Shown here: positions 1 through 8,161 of the stretch, in pieces
Layout: each line of letters opens with the position of its first letter
Position numbering within the stretch: position 1 is the first letter of the stretch
Program-made: the position numbers and the translations under genes
The notes under the pieces: generated by a model
Seen by the model: the letters and a program-made list of their open reading frames with translations, nothing else
The model's database searches: none
Told to the model about the DNA's origin: nothing
Assembly (NCBI GenBank): GCA_016792625.1
Contig: JAEUKK010000090.1
Coordinates: 54,963-118,962, forward strand
Source of the DNA: Deltaproteobacteria bacterium
GTDB lineage: Bacteria > Myxococcota_A > UBA796 > UBA2385
Direction of reading: 5' to 3'
DNA length: 64,000 bases

Positions 1-1283
1 CGATCACCGAGGTAGACCTTGGGCACCGCCCCCTGGGGCAAGATGAGCAGCTGGATGGTGGCGGTGGTCGGCGCGGTGGGGGCCCGCTCGACCTCGACGA
101 GGCGGGTCTCGGGCTCACGCACGAACATCAGCACGGCCAGCGCGCCGGCCATGGCGATGGCCGCGCCGGCCAAGATGAGGGGCAGGCGGCTCGGCCGGGG
201 CGGGGCCTGCACGGTGCCGCTGGTGTGGCCCTCGCCCTCCCACTCGGCGCGGGGCGGCGGAGGGGGCGGCTGCAGCGCGCGGGCCTCGGCCTCGGCGCGC
301 AAGGCCTCTGCGGCGCGTGAGCCCTGCGCGAGCGCGACCCGCTCGGCGGCGATCTCGTCGACGAAGAGCTCGCCCATGAAGGCCTGCAGATCGGCCCGCA
401 GCAGGTCGGGGGTGATCGGGGCCAGCTGCTCGAGGATGGCGGCCTGCAGGGCGCGGCCGTCGGCGAACCGGGCGTCAGGCTCACGCGAGAGCGCCCGCAG
501 CACCAGCGCGTCGAGCGCCGGCGGGATGGTCGGGTTGATGCTGCTCGGGGCGGGGACCTCGGCCAGCTTGATCTTATCGAGGGTCTTGACGTCGCTGTCG
601 GTCTTGAACAGCCGCCGCCCGGTCAACATCTCGTGCAGGATGATGCCGGTGGCGAAGAGGTCAGAGCGGTGGTCGATGCGCTCGCCGCGGGCCTGCTCGG
701 GGCTCATGTACTCGTACTTGCCCTTGAGCACGCCATCTTTGGTGTCAAAGGCGCTGGACTCGGCCTTGGCGATGCCGAAGTCGGCGATCTTCACCTCGCC
801 GCTGTAGCTGACGATGATGTTGCTCGGGCTGATGTCGCGGTGCACGATGTGCAGCGGCTCGCCGGCCAGATCGGTCTTCTTGTGGGCGTAGTCGAGGCCG
901 CGGGCGACCTCGTGCGCGATGAGCAGGGCCAAGCTCTGCGGCATCAGCTTGCGCAGCTGGGCCAGCTTGCGCAGCACGCCCTTGATGTCTTTGCCCTCGA
1001 CGCACTCCATGGCGATGTAGTAGTTCTCGCCGCTGCGCCCGAAGTCGTAGATCTGCACGATGTTGCTGTGCTGCAGCTCGACCGAGATCTTCGCCTCGTC
1101 GATGAACATCTCGACGAATTCGCTGTTGTCGCTCAGGTGCTCGAGGATGCGCTTGATGACGAGGAGCTTCTCAAAGCCGGCGTCCGAGTAACTTTTGGCC
1201 TTAAAAACCTCGGCCATCCCGCCGACCGCGATCTTGTCGACGAGGTAGTACCGGCCGAAGGCCTGTGGCTGAAAGCTGCTCAC
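1..1283 (-). CDS. Membrane-anchored Ser/Thr protein kinase (partial, C-terminus beyond window)
   Basis: Reading the minus strand from a GTG at 1283 gives a Hanks-type kinase that stays open to the window edge. The start context reads SSFQPQAFGRYYLVDKIAVG. It has the glycine loop GGMAEVF, the lysine motif LVIKRIL, the catalytic loop HRDISPSNI and the DFG motif in KIADFGIAK, followed by an activation segment with YMSPEQAR. After the kinase domain (about residues 1-270) comes a Pro/Glu-rich linker, then one membrane helix at about residues 368-388 (positions about 120-180). The extracytoplasmic tail is cut by the window; its start (QLLILPQGAVPKVYLGD) could begin a PEGA-like domain, which is a guess. 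The SPSN variant of the catalytic loop is common in myxobacterial kinases. No clear Shine-Dalgarno was seen, so the GTG start is chosen because the fold begins directly after it. Confidence 0.9.
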   Translation of the reverse strand, partial: MSSFQPQAFGRYYLVDKIAVGGMAEVFKAKSYSDAGFEKLLVIKRILEHLSDNSEFVEMFIDEAKISVELQHSNIVQIYDFGRSGENYYIAMECVEGKDIKGVLRKLAQLRKLMPQSLALLIAHEVARGLDYAHKKTDLAGEPLHIVHRDISPSNIIVSYSGEVKIADFGIAKAESSAFDTKDGVLKGKYEYMSPEQARGERIDHRSDLFATGIILHEMLTGRRLFKTDSDVKTLDKIKLAEVPAPSSINPTIPPALDALVLRALSREPDARFADGRALQAAILEQLAPITPDLLRADLQAFMGELFVDEIAAERVALAQGSRAAEALRAEAEARALQPPPPPPRAEWEGEGHTSGTVQAPPRPSRLPLILAGAAIAMAGALAVLMFVREPETRLVEVERAPTAPTTATIQLLILPQGAVPKVYLGD

Positions 1284-1486
1284 GGGGCGCTGCTCACGGG
1301 GCGGGCCAGAGGGGCGCCAAGCGCGTGCGCGCGCTGGCGCGGGTGAAGCTGGCCACGCGCGCGCCGGCCGAGAGCCACCCCGCGGCCATCATAGGGGAGC
1401 CGCCCGGGCCGGTCAATCTGGCGCAGCCGCGATCCAGCGCCGCGATCCGCCGCCGCCAGCGGCCCCTCCGCGCGACCCGCGCCCGC

Positions 1487-1765
1487 TCAGTCGAAGTAGA
1501 CCGCGAGGTCCTCGCAGGTCCACTCCTCTTTGAGGCCATCGGCGATGTCGGCGCAGACCTCGTTGAGGTCTTCATTGTCCTTCACCGCTTCTTTTTGGTC
1601 GTCCATGCAGGACTTGAGCTGGTCTTTGCTCCACTCTTCGCCGCAGTCATCGGCCGCATAGTCGGCCATGGCATGGCAGAGCTGCTGGCAGTCGTTCTTG
1701 CACCCGACCGCCAGCGGCGCGGCGAGCAGCAGGGCGACGGCGGGCAGCGACAAACGAGCGGTCAT
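1487..1765 (-). CDS. Small cysteine-rich lipoprotein
   Basis: A 92-residue protein of unknown function. It starts with a short signal peptide ending in a lipobox (LAVGC, Cys22), so it is probably lipidated and held on a membrane. The mature part is acidic and has six further cysteines (three possible disulfides) in a short helical body containing CQQLC. An in-frame start 11 codons upstream exists, but ATG 1765 puts the signal peptide at the very N-terminus. It lies about 200 bases upstream of the kinase gene on the same strand. Small Cys-rich lipoproteins of this kind are frequent in myxobacterial genomes; no activity can be read from the sequence. Confidence 0.7.
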   Translation of the reverse strand: MTARLSLPAVALLLAAPLAVGCKNDCQQLCHAMADYAADDCGEEWSKDQLKSCMDDQKEAVKDNEDLNEVCADIADGLKEEWTCEDLAVYFD

Positions 1766-1860
1766 GACAGGCTCCGGAAGGGCGCCGGATCCTCGCACGG
1801 GGGGCCCAGCGCGTCAACCGGCCGCCGCCGCGCGGCCCCACCTGCACGATAGGGCGCCGC

Positions 1861-2985
1861 ATGGCCTCTCCCGCCCTGGCCCAGCCCCAGCACCTCGGCG
1901 TGCTGCAGGTCGAGCCGACCGACCACTGCAACCTCGCCTGCCGCATGTGCGCGCCCCACTTTGAGGGCTGGGCCGAGGTGCACGGCGTGCCCAAAGGTTT
2001 TCTCGACCCGACCCTCTGGGATCGGGTGCTGGCCGGCCTCGTCGAAGATGACCTGCGCTTCGATCACCTCATCTTTCAGTGGCTGGGCGACCCGAGCCTG
2101 CACCCCGCCCTGCACCGGCTGGTCGGCGCGGCCGCGGCGGCGCTGGCGGGCCGGGTCCACTACCTGCGGGTCGACACCAACGGCATCTTGCTCGACGAGC
2201 GCCGGATTGACGCGCTGCTCGACGCTTTGCCCCCGCCGGGCACAGCGCCCCCGCTGCTGCTGGTCTGGACGCTCGACGCCCACAGCCCCGAGGTCTACCA
2301 ACAGGTCAAGGGCCGCGACCACCTGCTGCGGGTGCGGCGCCACCTGCGCCACCTGCTGCGGGCCCGCCGCCAAGCCGACCGCGCGATCAACGTGCAGGTC
2401 CAATTTGTCGTGCAGCAGGGCAATGACCACGAGGTCGGGCCCTTTGTCGACTACTGGTCCGACCTTTTTGGCTGCCAGGGCGACCCGGCCCGCTTCCACG
2501 ACGAGCTGCTGCTCAAGCGCCTGTCGGTGGCCGGGGGCGGCCCCGGGCAAGCGGCCGCCGACGCGCGCTATGAGCGGGCCTTGGCCGAGGCGGGGGTCGG
2601 GCCGGGGCGCCGCGGCGCGCTGACCATCCACACCTGGGCAGGCCGGCCCTGGCAGGTCGACGATGGCCACGCGGCCGAGGCGCGCGGGGCCTGCCCAGGG
2701 CTCTGGCTCACCCCGGTGATCCGCCACGACGGCCAGCTCATCATGTGCTGCGCCGACCTGCACAGCGAGACCGCGCTGGGATCACTGTCCGAGACGCGCT
2801 TCTCGACGCTCTGGCAGGGTGCAGCGGCCACGGCGCGCCGCCTCGCCCACCTCGCGGGGCGGTTTGAGGGCCCCTGCGCCGGCTGCGGCGGGATCAACTG
2901 GTACAGCCTGCCGCCGGGCCACGACGCGGAGGCGCGGGCGCGGGCCGCAGCGCTCGGCCTAGCCGCGCCGACCCTATCAAAATAA
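1861..2985 (+). CDS. Radical SAM/SPASM-type protein
   Basis: A 374-residue radical SAM enzyme. The [4Fe-4S] site is CNLACRMC (Cys23, Cys27, Cys30), the canonical CX3CX2C motif, preceded by LQVEPTDH. The C-terminal third carries the cysteines of a SPASM/twitch-like auxiliary cluster: CPGLWLTP, the pair in LIMCCADLHS, and CAGCGG near the end. Radical SAM/SPASM proteins modify peptides or act on other macromolecules. No precursor peptide, RiPP recognition element or maturase partner is recognisable nearby, so the substrate is unknown. The gene stands alone on the plus strand. A strong GC hairpin (3006-3026) follows its stop codon. Confidence 0.85.
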   Translation: MASPALAQPQHLGVLQVEPTDHCNLACRMCAPHFEGWAEVHGVPKGFLDPTLWDRVLAGLVEDDLRFDHLIFQWLGDPSLHPALHRLVGAAAAALAGRVHYLRVDTNGILLDERRIDALLDALPPPGTAPPLLLVWTLDAHSPEVYQQVKGRDHLLRVRRHLRHLLRARRQADRAINVQVQFVVQQGNDHEVGPFVDYWSDLFGCQGDPARFHDELLLKRLSVAGGGPGQAAADARYERALAEAGVGPGRRGALTIHTWAGRPWQVDDGHAAEARGACPGLWLTPVIRHDGQLIMCCADLHSETALGSLSETRFSTLWQGAAATARRLAHLAGRFEGPCAGCGGINWYSLPPGHDAEARARAAALGLAAPTLSK

Positions 2986-3005
2986 CGTGCTTGACGTTGG
3001 AATGG

Positions 3006-3026
3006 GCGGGGGGCTCCGCCCCCCGC
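3006..3026 (+). terminator. GC hairpin after radical SAM gene (shared with 9533-9552)
   Basis: A 9-base perfect stem, GCGGGGGGC/GCCCCCCGC with loop TCC, starts 20 bases after the stop of the radical SAM gene. It is followed by AACGCCCCCC. The same arrangement (TGGGCGGGGG..C, loop TCC(C), then GC-AACGCCCCC) follows the protease gene at 9533-9552. It has no U-tract, so termination activity is inferred only from position and stem strength. Confidence 0.5.
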
Positions 3027-3084
3027 AACGCCCCCCGGGGCGGCCCGCGGCCCGAGGGGGATAGCAGCGCCGCCCGGAGGCCCC

Positions 3085-3324
3085 ATGACCCAGCCTGACC
3101 CGACCACCGCCCAACTCGAGGCGCGGGTGACCGCGCTGGAGGAGCAGCTCGCGTGGCTGCAGCACACCGTCAGCGCGCTTGATGAGGTGGTGCGGGCGCT
3201 GGGGGCCGACAACCAGCGGCTGCGGTCTGAGCTCGGGGAGCTGAGTGACCAGATCGCCGCGGCGGGCGAGCTTGCCACTCAGGGCGTGCCGACGCTTTTG
3301 GATGAACGTCCTCCGCACTATTGA
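3085..3324 (+). CDS. slyX: SlyX family protein
   Basis: A 79-residue, almost wholly alpha-helical coiled-coil protein. The N-terminal helix has the SlyX pattern (LEARVTALEEQLAWLQHTV, then LDEVV), and the protein ends in PPHY, the very conserved SlyX C-terminus. SlyX is a small cytosolic protein named from a locus next to slyD in enterobacteria; its molecular role is not established. The start is supported by GGAGG six bases upstream of ATG 3085. The TGA stop is followed by seven T residues (3325-3331), but no strong stem precedes them. Confidence 0.85.
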   Translation: MTQPDPTTAQLEARVTALEEQLAWLQHTVSALDEVVRALGADNQRLRSELGELSDQIAAAGELATQGVPTLLDERPPHY

Positions 3325-3350
3325 TTTTTTTGGCCTGGGCGGCCGGCCGG

Positions 3351-3455
3351 CTGCCCCTTGTCCGGTGGGCCACCGGTTGGCTGCGTCTGGTTGGCCGCCG
3401 GTGGGCTGCGTCTTGTCCGGTGGGCCACCGGTAGGCTGCGCCTTGGTCCGCTGGA
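3351..3455. repeat. Tandem array of about 30-base units with internal palindromes
   Basis: Three and a half imperfect direct repeats: 3351-3380 (30 bases), 3381-3405 (25), 3406-3435 (30), then a diverged partial unit to about 3455. Units start CTGC(G/C) and two of them contain the tight palindrome CCGGTGG-G-CCACCGG (3362-3376 and 3417-3431). The uneven unit lengths do not keep a reading frame, so this is probably not coding. Read on the minus strand, the array begins 37 bases after the last hairpin of the structured element at 3493-3703, an arrangement repeated at 37435-37836. Confidence 0.75.
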
Positions 3456-3492
3456 CTTGTCGGTTTCGTCCACGGTTTTCGCGCTGATGGTG

Positions 3493-3703
3493 CCGGGGGC
3501 GGCCCGCCCCCGGGCCCCGGGCCAAGGGGCCCGCGGGGCCCCTTGGATCCCCCGCCAAGGGGGGCAGCGCGCAGGCTTCGCGCGGCGCATGGCAGCGCCG
3601 CGCGCCAGCGCGCAAAGCCCCCCTTTGGAAACCCCCAGGGCGAGGCGCGTTTTGGGGCTGCTGTGAGCGATGAGGGGGCTCGCCGCGAAGGCCTCGGCTG
3701 TCG
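3493..3703 (-). repeat. Structured multi-hairpin dispersed element, copy 1
   Basis: Orientation is set by the other copies. On the minus strand it begins with a leader (3703 down to about 3630) that closely matches copy 3. Hairpin 1 follows: outer stem 3617-3628 with 3555-3565, middle stem 3608-3613 with 3567-3572, and inner 10-base stem 3595-3604 with 3579-3588 around a 6-base loop. Hairpin 2 is 3522-3531 with 3537-3546 (10 base pairs, CCAAGGGGCC/GGCCCCTTGG). Hairpin 3 is 3493-3501 with 3505-3513. The element lies 79 bases after the stop codon of the minus-strand MopE lipoprotein and on its strand. It differs from the other copies by paired changes in hairpin 2. Confidence 0.85.
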
Positions 3704-3782
3704 CGGTTGGGCGGTTGGGCGGCTGGCTGTCGGCGCCGGCGCCCCTGCATTGACGTGGTGGAGGGCGTTCTTCGCGGCTGGC

Positions 3783-4922
3783 TTAGGGGAAAAAGCCCAC
3801 GTAGCTGCCCAGCTCGCGGCGCTCGACCAGCTCGTCGAGGTCGTTGTAGTCTTCGGCGTAGATCAGGCCGAGACCCTCGACGTAGTAGCTGTTTTGCTCG
3901 CCGCTGCGGCCCAGGTCGCCGCCGCTGTTGTCGACGATGGTGTAGGTCGTGCGCACCTCGACAGCGGTGAAGCTGCCGGCGGGCACGGTGAGGCCGCCGA
4001 CCGAGAGCACCTCGGACCGACCGCTGACGCTCCAGTCACCGAGGCCGGCGGTGTCGGTGGCGTCGTAGCTGAACTCCCACGCAGCGCCGGGGCTGAGGTC
4101 GTCGGCCGGCGGCAGATCGACGCGGGGCGCGCTGTAGTTGACGGTGGCGACCGGGAAGCCGAAGGCCGAGCCCTCCCAGGTCTGCATGGAGATCTGGCCG
4201 GTGTCGCAGCGCCGCTCCTCGAGGATCTCGTAGGAGGTGCCGCCGCCGTCATCCATCGTGCGCCGCAGCAGGCCGACCCCCGCGGAGGGGTCCCAGCCCT
4301 CGACGGCGACGGTGTCGACGAAGATGGTGCCGCTCTGCGAGGTCGAGCTGTAGATTCGGCTGTTGCCGGGCGCGTTCTCGAGGGGGAAGTAGGCGTTGCA
4401 GTAGCCGCCCTCGTCGGGCACGCCGTCGCAGTTGTTGTCGAGGCCGTCGATCAGGTCGACCGCCCCCGGATAGACGTCAGGGTCGGCGTCATCGCAGTCG
4501 GTGCCCGTGGTGCAGATCTCGCCCGAGGCGCCCTCGACCCCGTCGGCGTCGCAGTCGCAGTCGGGGCTGCCGCTGCGGCAGTCGTTGTCTTTGCCGTCGT
4601 AGCAGACCTCGCGCTGGCCCTGGTTGACCGTGGGGTCGGCGTCATCGCAGTCGCCTGACTCGAGCGTGTAGCCGTCAGCGTCGGCGTCGGTGCCCGGATC
4701 GGCGTCCGCGTCCGCGTCGCTGTCGGCGTCCGCGTCGGCGTCGCTGTCGGCGTCCGCGTCGGCGTCGCTGTCGGCATCGGCGTCCGCTTCGCCGCCGTCC
4801 GCGCTGCCATCGGCGCCGCCGCTGTCGACCCCGCCCTCACCCGCCGACTGGATCTTGCCGCCGCAGCCCGCGGCCACGGCCAGCGCCCAGACCCACACCT
4901 TCCCGACCTTGAACGCCGCCAT
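3783..4922 (-). CDS. Asp-Ala-repeat lipoprotein with MopE-type metal-binding repeats
   Basis: A 379-residue lipoprotein. ATG 4922 is chosen because AGGAGG sits seven bases upstream and it starts a signal peptide with lipobox AVAAGC (Cys20). Next comes a low-complexity stretch of alternating Asp-Ala/Asp-Ser (about residues 45-80, positions about 4690-4800, a GC-rich minisatellite). Two MopE-like modules follow, each with SGDCDDADPTV or TDCDDADPDV followed by NDC and ending DGLDNNCDG; these are predicted calcium- or copper-binding loops. The C-terminal 200 residues look beta-rich and match no family I can name. It is probably exposed on the outer membrane. It is the gene immediately upstream of structured element copy 1. 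Confidence 0.75.
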   Translation of the reverse strand: MAAFKVGKVWVWALAVAAGCGGKIQSAGEGGVDSGGADGSADGGEADADADSDADADADSDADADADSDADADADPGTDADADGYTLESGDCDDADPTVNQGQREVCYDGKDNDCRSGSPDCDCDADGVEGASGEICTTGTDCDDADPDVYPGAVDLIDGLDNNCDGVPDEGGYCNAYFPLENAPGNSRIYSSTSQSGTIFVDTVAVEGWDPSAGVGLLRRTMDDGGGTSYEILEERRCDTGQISMQTWEGSAFGFPVATVNYSAPRVDLPPADDLSPGAAWEFSYDATDTAGLGDWSVSGRSEVLSVGGLTVPAGSFTAVEVRTTYTIVDNSGGDLGRSGEQNSYYVEGLGLIYAEDYNDLDELVERRELGSYVGFFP

Positions 4923-5003
4923 CAGGCCTCCTCTGGGTGGGCATCCGAAGCCCCCCGGCCGCGCCGCTGTAGCGCGTCGGCCGCTGGGCTGCCCCACAGG
5001 GCC

Positions 5004-5597
5004 TCAGACCGCCGCGCGCACGTGGGCGTCGAAGGCGTCGGGCACCCAGCGGCGCAGGTGGGGCTCGAGGTCGGCCCGGCGCACCGGCTTGGTCATCCAG
5101 TGCTCGACGCCGAGCTCGCGCAGGCGGGTGCGGACCACCGGGGTCAGGTGGCTGCTCGCCACGACCACGCCCACCCCCTCAAAATTGGGGTCGGCCCGGA
5201 TGCGGCGGCAGACCTCAAAGCCGTCGAGGCCGGGCATCACGAGGTCGAGCAGCACGAGGTGCGGGCGGAAGCTGTAGAGCAGGGCGCCCGCGCCAAAGCC
5301 ATCAGCGGCGGTGCGGACCTCGGCTTTGGTGGCCAGCGCGCGGATGCTGCGCTCCATCGTGGTGACGTGCAGCGCGTCATCATCGACGACGGCGACCCGC
5401 AGACGCTCCTCGATGAGCTCGGGCGGCAGCTTCATGCCCCGGGCGCGCATGAACAGCAGCAGCTCGTCGCGCAGAATCCGCCGACGGCCCCCGCCCGTCT
5501 CGTACCCAGGCAGCAGCCCCGCATCGACCCAGCGCAGCACGGTGCGCGGGGTCACGTTGCAGAAGCGCGCCACGTCGTGGGTGCTCATCGGCTCCAT
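5004..5597 (-). CDS. MerR/excisionase-type HTH fused to response-regulator receiver domain
   Basis: A 197-residue protein. Residues about 4-55 form a MerR/Xis-type winged helix (STHDVARFCNVTPRTVLRWV, then GGGRRRI). Residues about 70-190 form a CheY-like receiver with the acidic pocket VDDD, phospho-acceptor Asp in VLLDLVMPGLDG, the Ser of VVASS and the Lys of TKPV. The DNA-binding domain comes first, the reverse of OmpR- or NarL-type regulators. Start ATG 5597 is supported by GGAGAGG upstream; a second ATG at 5588 is possible. No histidine kinase lies beside it. A role in phosphorylation-dependent transcription control is inferred. Confidence 0.85.
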   Translation of the reverse strand: MEPMSTHDVARFCNVTPRTVLRWVDAGLLPGYETGGGRRRILRDELLLFMRARGMKLPPELIEERLRVAVVDDDALHVTTMERSIRALATKAEVRTAADGFGAGALLYSFRPHLVLLDLVMPGLDGFEVCRRIRADPNFEGVGVVVASSHLTPVVRTRLRELGVEHWMTKPVRRADLEPHLRRWVPDAFDAHVRAAV

Positions 5598-5831
5598 GCT
5601 CGTCCTCTCCCGCGGGCGTCTGGGGTCGCCCGCTCTGCACCCTCCCGTCGCGGGGGTTCCGGCGCCCCGCTCACCCGCGCACAGGGGGAGGAGGAGGGGC
5701 AGGATCCACACCACCGGCCAGCGCACGCGCGCCGCGACGGAGGGTCTGGTTCACTTCGCCGCCCCCGGAGTGTAGCTGAGGCGCGCCGCCGACCGGGGAG
5801 AAAATTGCGGCCCCTCGCGGAGGACCTGCGC

Positions 5832-5854
5832 GGAGCAGGCGCGCGGCGCGCTCC
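5832..5854 (-). terminator. Possible terminator hairpin after NACHT-LRR gene
   Basis: Thirteen bases beyond the stop of the NACHT-LRR gene, the minus strand forms GGAGC-GCGC, loop CGC, then GCGC-CT-GCTCC (two-base bulge). It has no U-tract, so this is inferred from position only. The rest of the 5598-5866 gap shows nothing else recognisable. Confidence 0.35.
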
Positions 5855-5866
5855 GGCGCCTCTGGC

Positions 5867-8161
5867 TCAGCCCTCGCCGAGGCCGACCACCGTCCAGCGC
5901 AGGCCCGGCGGCACCGCACGCACCCCGCTGCCCGCCACCCAGACCGTGCCCCCCGAGGGCAGGCGGCAGAGGGGGCTCAGGTCGAAGATGTTGACGCAGC
6001 CGCTGATCACGAGGGCGCGCAAGCCGCGGGCCGCGGCGAGGGGCCCCAGATCCTGCAGGCCGACGCAGCCGTGCAAGGCCAGCGCCTGCAGGTGGCAGAG
6101 GCCGGCCAGCGCGTCGAGCTCGGCCACCGCCGTGCCGCTCAGGTCGAGCCAGCGCAGGTCGTGGGCGCGCCGCAGCGGCTCAATCTCGCTGACCGCGCCG
6201 CAGCCGCGCAGGTCGGCCCAGCGCAGGGCGGGCAGGGCGCCCAGCGGCTCGAGGTCGCGCAGGCGGCGGCAGCCCCGCAGGTCGAGGCGCGAGAGCAGGC
6301 GCTTGCCGGCCAGCGGGCTCAGATCACTGACCAGCACGTTGTCTGAGAGGTCGAGGGCCGGCAGGTCGTCGACCGGCCCGAGCGCGCGCAGGTCGCGGGC
6401 CCAGCGGGGCACCCGGCCGCGCTCGCGGGCCCAGCGCACCACCGCCTCGTCGGCGAGGCGGGCGGCGGCCTCGACCGCCCGGGGCTGCAAGTTGGGCCCC
6501 GCGGCGCCGTCGGCCAAAGCGACCGCCAGCGGGCCCAGATCGTTGAGCTCACGCAGGGTGCGGGCCCGTCGGCGCCCGAGCAGCTGGTGCAGCACCCGCT
6601 CGGTCAGGCCCTCCCGCGCGCCGAGCACGGCGAAGAGCTCGCGCAGATCACCCTCGCTGGTCGCGGCGCGGCTCCACTGCTTGAGCGTGTCCAGCGCCGC
6701 CTCGACCGCGCGGTCGCCGTCGGCCCCGGCGGCCGGCCCGAGCTCGAGGTCACCGGCGAGGTGCACCGCGGCGAGGAAGCGCTGGTGCTCGGGGTGCACG
6801 AAGCTGAGGCCGCCCCCGCGGGCGACCAAGACCCCGGGGCGGTGGCTGGCCAAAAAGACAAAGCGGGCGGCGAGGTCGGCGCCCGGATCAGCGAGCCCGA
6901 GGCCCACCTGGGCGGCGCGCAGCAGGTAGGCGGCCTGCTCAAAAGACACCGGCGGAGTGCGGACCCGCACCTCAAGCGAGGGTGGCGCCCCGGCCTTGAT
7001 CCAGGCGTCCCAGGCCGAGAGGCGCTCGACCTCGGCGGCGCGGGCCATGGCCTCGACCCAGGCCCGCCGGGCCTCCATCGGCACGAGCTCGGCGTCAGGC
7101 ACGTTGTTGAGCACCGACAGCCAGCCCGCGACGATCCAGTCGAGCAGGGGCGCCCCGGCCGCCGGCAGGCCGCCCCGGGCGGTGCCGACCACGCAGAGCA
7201 GCGCCAACATCGCCGGGCTGCTGGCCATGCGGCGGGCGGCGGGGCTGGCCGAGATCGCGCCGAACAGCGCCTCGGCGGCCGGCGGCGCCGCCTCGGCCGG
7301 GTGGCAGAGGGCCGCCCAGCGCTGGGTGAAGGCCCGCACTTGGGGCTCGGCAAAAGGCTGGACGTACCAGATCGACAGGGCGGGGGTCGGCAGCGGGGGC
7401 AGCGCGGCGAGCGAGGCGGGCAGGTCATCGACCGGCTGCAGGCTCTCGAGCTCGGGCAGCCGGTCGAGGTTTCCCGGCTCGGCGGTCAGCAGCCAAGTGC
7501 ACGAGCCGTAGCGCCACACCCCGTCGAGGATGGCCTCTTTGACGGCATCTTGGAGCTCTGGGTCATCCAGCGCGTCGAGGTCATCGACGATGAACAGCAC
7601 CTGGCCCAGCGCGGCGAGGGCGGGCAGCACGGCGTCCATGCCCGGCGGCCACAGCGGCAGGCCGCTGAGCCGGGCGAGCAGCGCGTCAAGGGTGCGGACG
7701 CCCGGGTCGAGGGCCAGGGCCCGCAGCGGCAAGAGCACCGGCACGAGGCGGCCGAGGCGGTCGGTCACCTGGGTGCGGCCGGGGTCGGTCAGCGCGCTGA
7801 TCAACCACGAGATCAGCGTGGTGCGGCCCGATCCCGGCGGGCCGAGCAGGGCGATGTGCAGCTCGCGGCTGAGCACGTCGACCAGATCGACGGTGCCTGG
7901 CGCCCCGGTCGGGCCGTGGGCGGGCAGCGGCCCGAGGCGGGCGGGCACAAAGAGCGCGTCGAGCGCGACGCCCGCGCGCGGGTCGGCGCCGGGCACGGGC
8001 AAGGGCAGCGCGGCGTGAGTCTGGCGCAGCCAAGCGAGGCTGCGGATCAAGCAGCCGTGCGTCCACGGGTTGAGGAAGGAGGCCGGGTCGGGGCGCAGCG
8101 CCTCGCCCGCGGGCAAGGGGGTGGGATCAGTCACGGCAGCCTCGGCGCGGGCGCCGAGCAT
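5867..8161 (-). CDS. NACHT-type STAND NTPase with C-terminal leucine-rich repeats (NLR-like)
   Basis: About 764 residues. The NTPase has Walker A LLGPPGSGRTTL (about residues 105-115; Arg replaces the usual Lys) and Walker B LFIVDDLDALDD (about 187-198), the hhhhDDhD form of NACHT proteins. A helical middle region follows. From about residue 600 there are seven leucine-rich repeats of about 22-24 residues (for example LSRLDLRGCRRLRDLEPLG and LRWLDLSGTAVAELDALAG). In animals and plants this order, NACHT or NB-ARC followed by LRR, makes intracellular immune receptors. Bacterial NACHT proteins include anti-phage ones (bNACHT). No separate effector domain is seen at the N-terminus. The start is uncertain: ATG 8161, or GTG 8134 behind GAGG. 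It is divergent from the protease gene, with 211 bases between them. Confidence 0.85.
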   Translation of the reverse strand: MLGARAEAAVTDPTPLPAGEALRPDPASFLNPWTHGCLIRSLAWLRQTHAALPLPVPGADPRAGVALDALFVPARLGPLPAHGPTGAPGTVDLVDVLSRELHIALLGPPGSGRTTLISWLISALTDPGRTQVTDRLGRLVPVLLPLRALALDPGVRTLDALLARLSGLPLWPPGMDAVLPALAALGQVLFIVDDLDALDDPELQDAVKEAILDGVWRYGSCTWLLTAEPGNLDRLPELESLQPVDDLPASLAALPPLPTPALSIWYVQPFAEPQVRAFTQRWAALCHPAEAAPPAAEALFGAISASPAARRMASSPAMLALLCVVGTARGGLPAAGAPLLDWIVAGWLSVLNNVPDAELVPMEARRAWVEAMARAAEVERLSAWDAWIKAGAPPSLEVRVRTPPVSFEQAAYLLRAAQVGLGLADPGADLAARFVFLASHRPGVLVARGGGLSFVHPEHQRFLAAVHLAGDLELGPAAGADGDRAVEAALDTLKQWSRAATSEGDLRELFAVLGAREGLTERVLHQLLGRRRARTLRELNDLGPLAVALADGAAGPNLQPRAVEAAARLADEAVVRWARERGRVPRWARDLRALGPVDDLPALDLSDNVLVSDLSPLAGKRLLSRLDLRGCRRLRDLEPLGALPALRWADLRGCGAVSEIEPLRRAHDLRWLDLSGTAVAELDALAGLCHLQALALHGCVGLQDLGPLAAARGLRALVISGCVNIFDLSPLCRLPSGGTVWVAGSGVRAVPPGLRWTVVGLGEG

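Noticed and set aside
3325..3331. T-tract after slyX as an intrinsic terminator
   Set aside because: No stable stem lies directly before the seven T residues.
3493..3703. Insertion sequence or MITE terminus
   Set aside because: No transposase, no flanking target duplication visible and no terminal inverted repeats bounding a cargo. Kept as a structured repeat, since mobility cannot be excluded.
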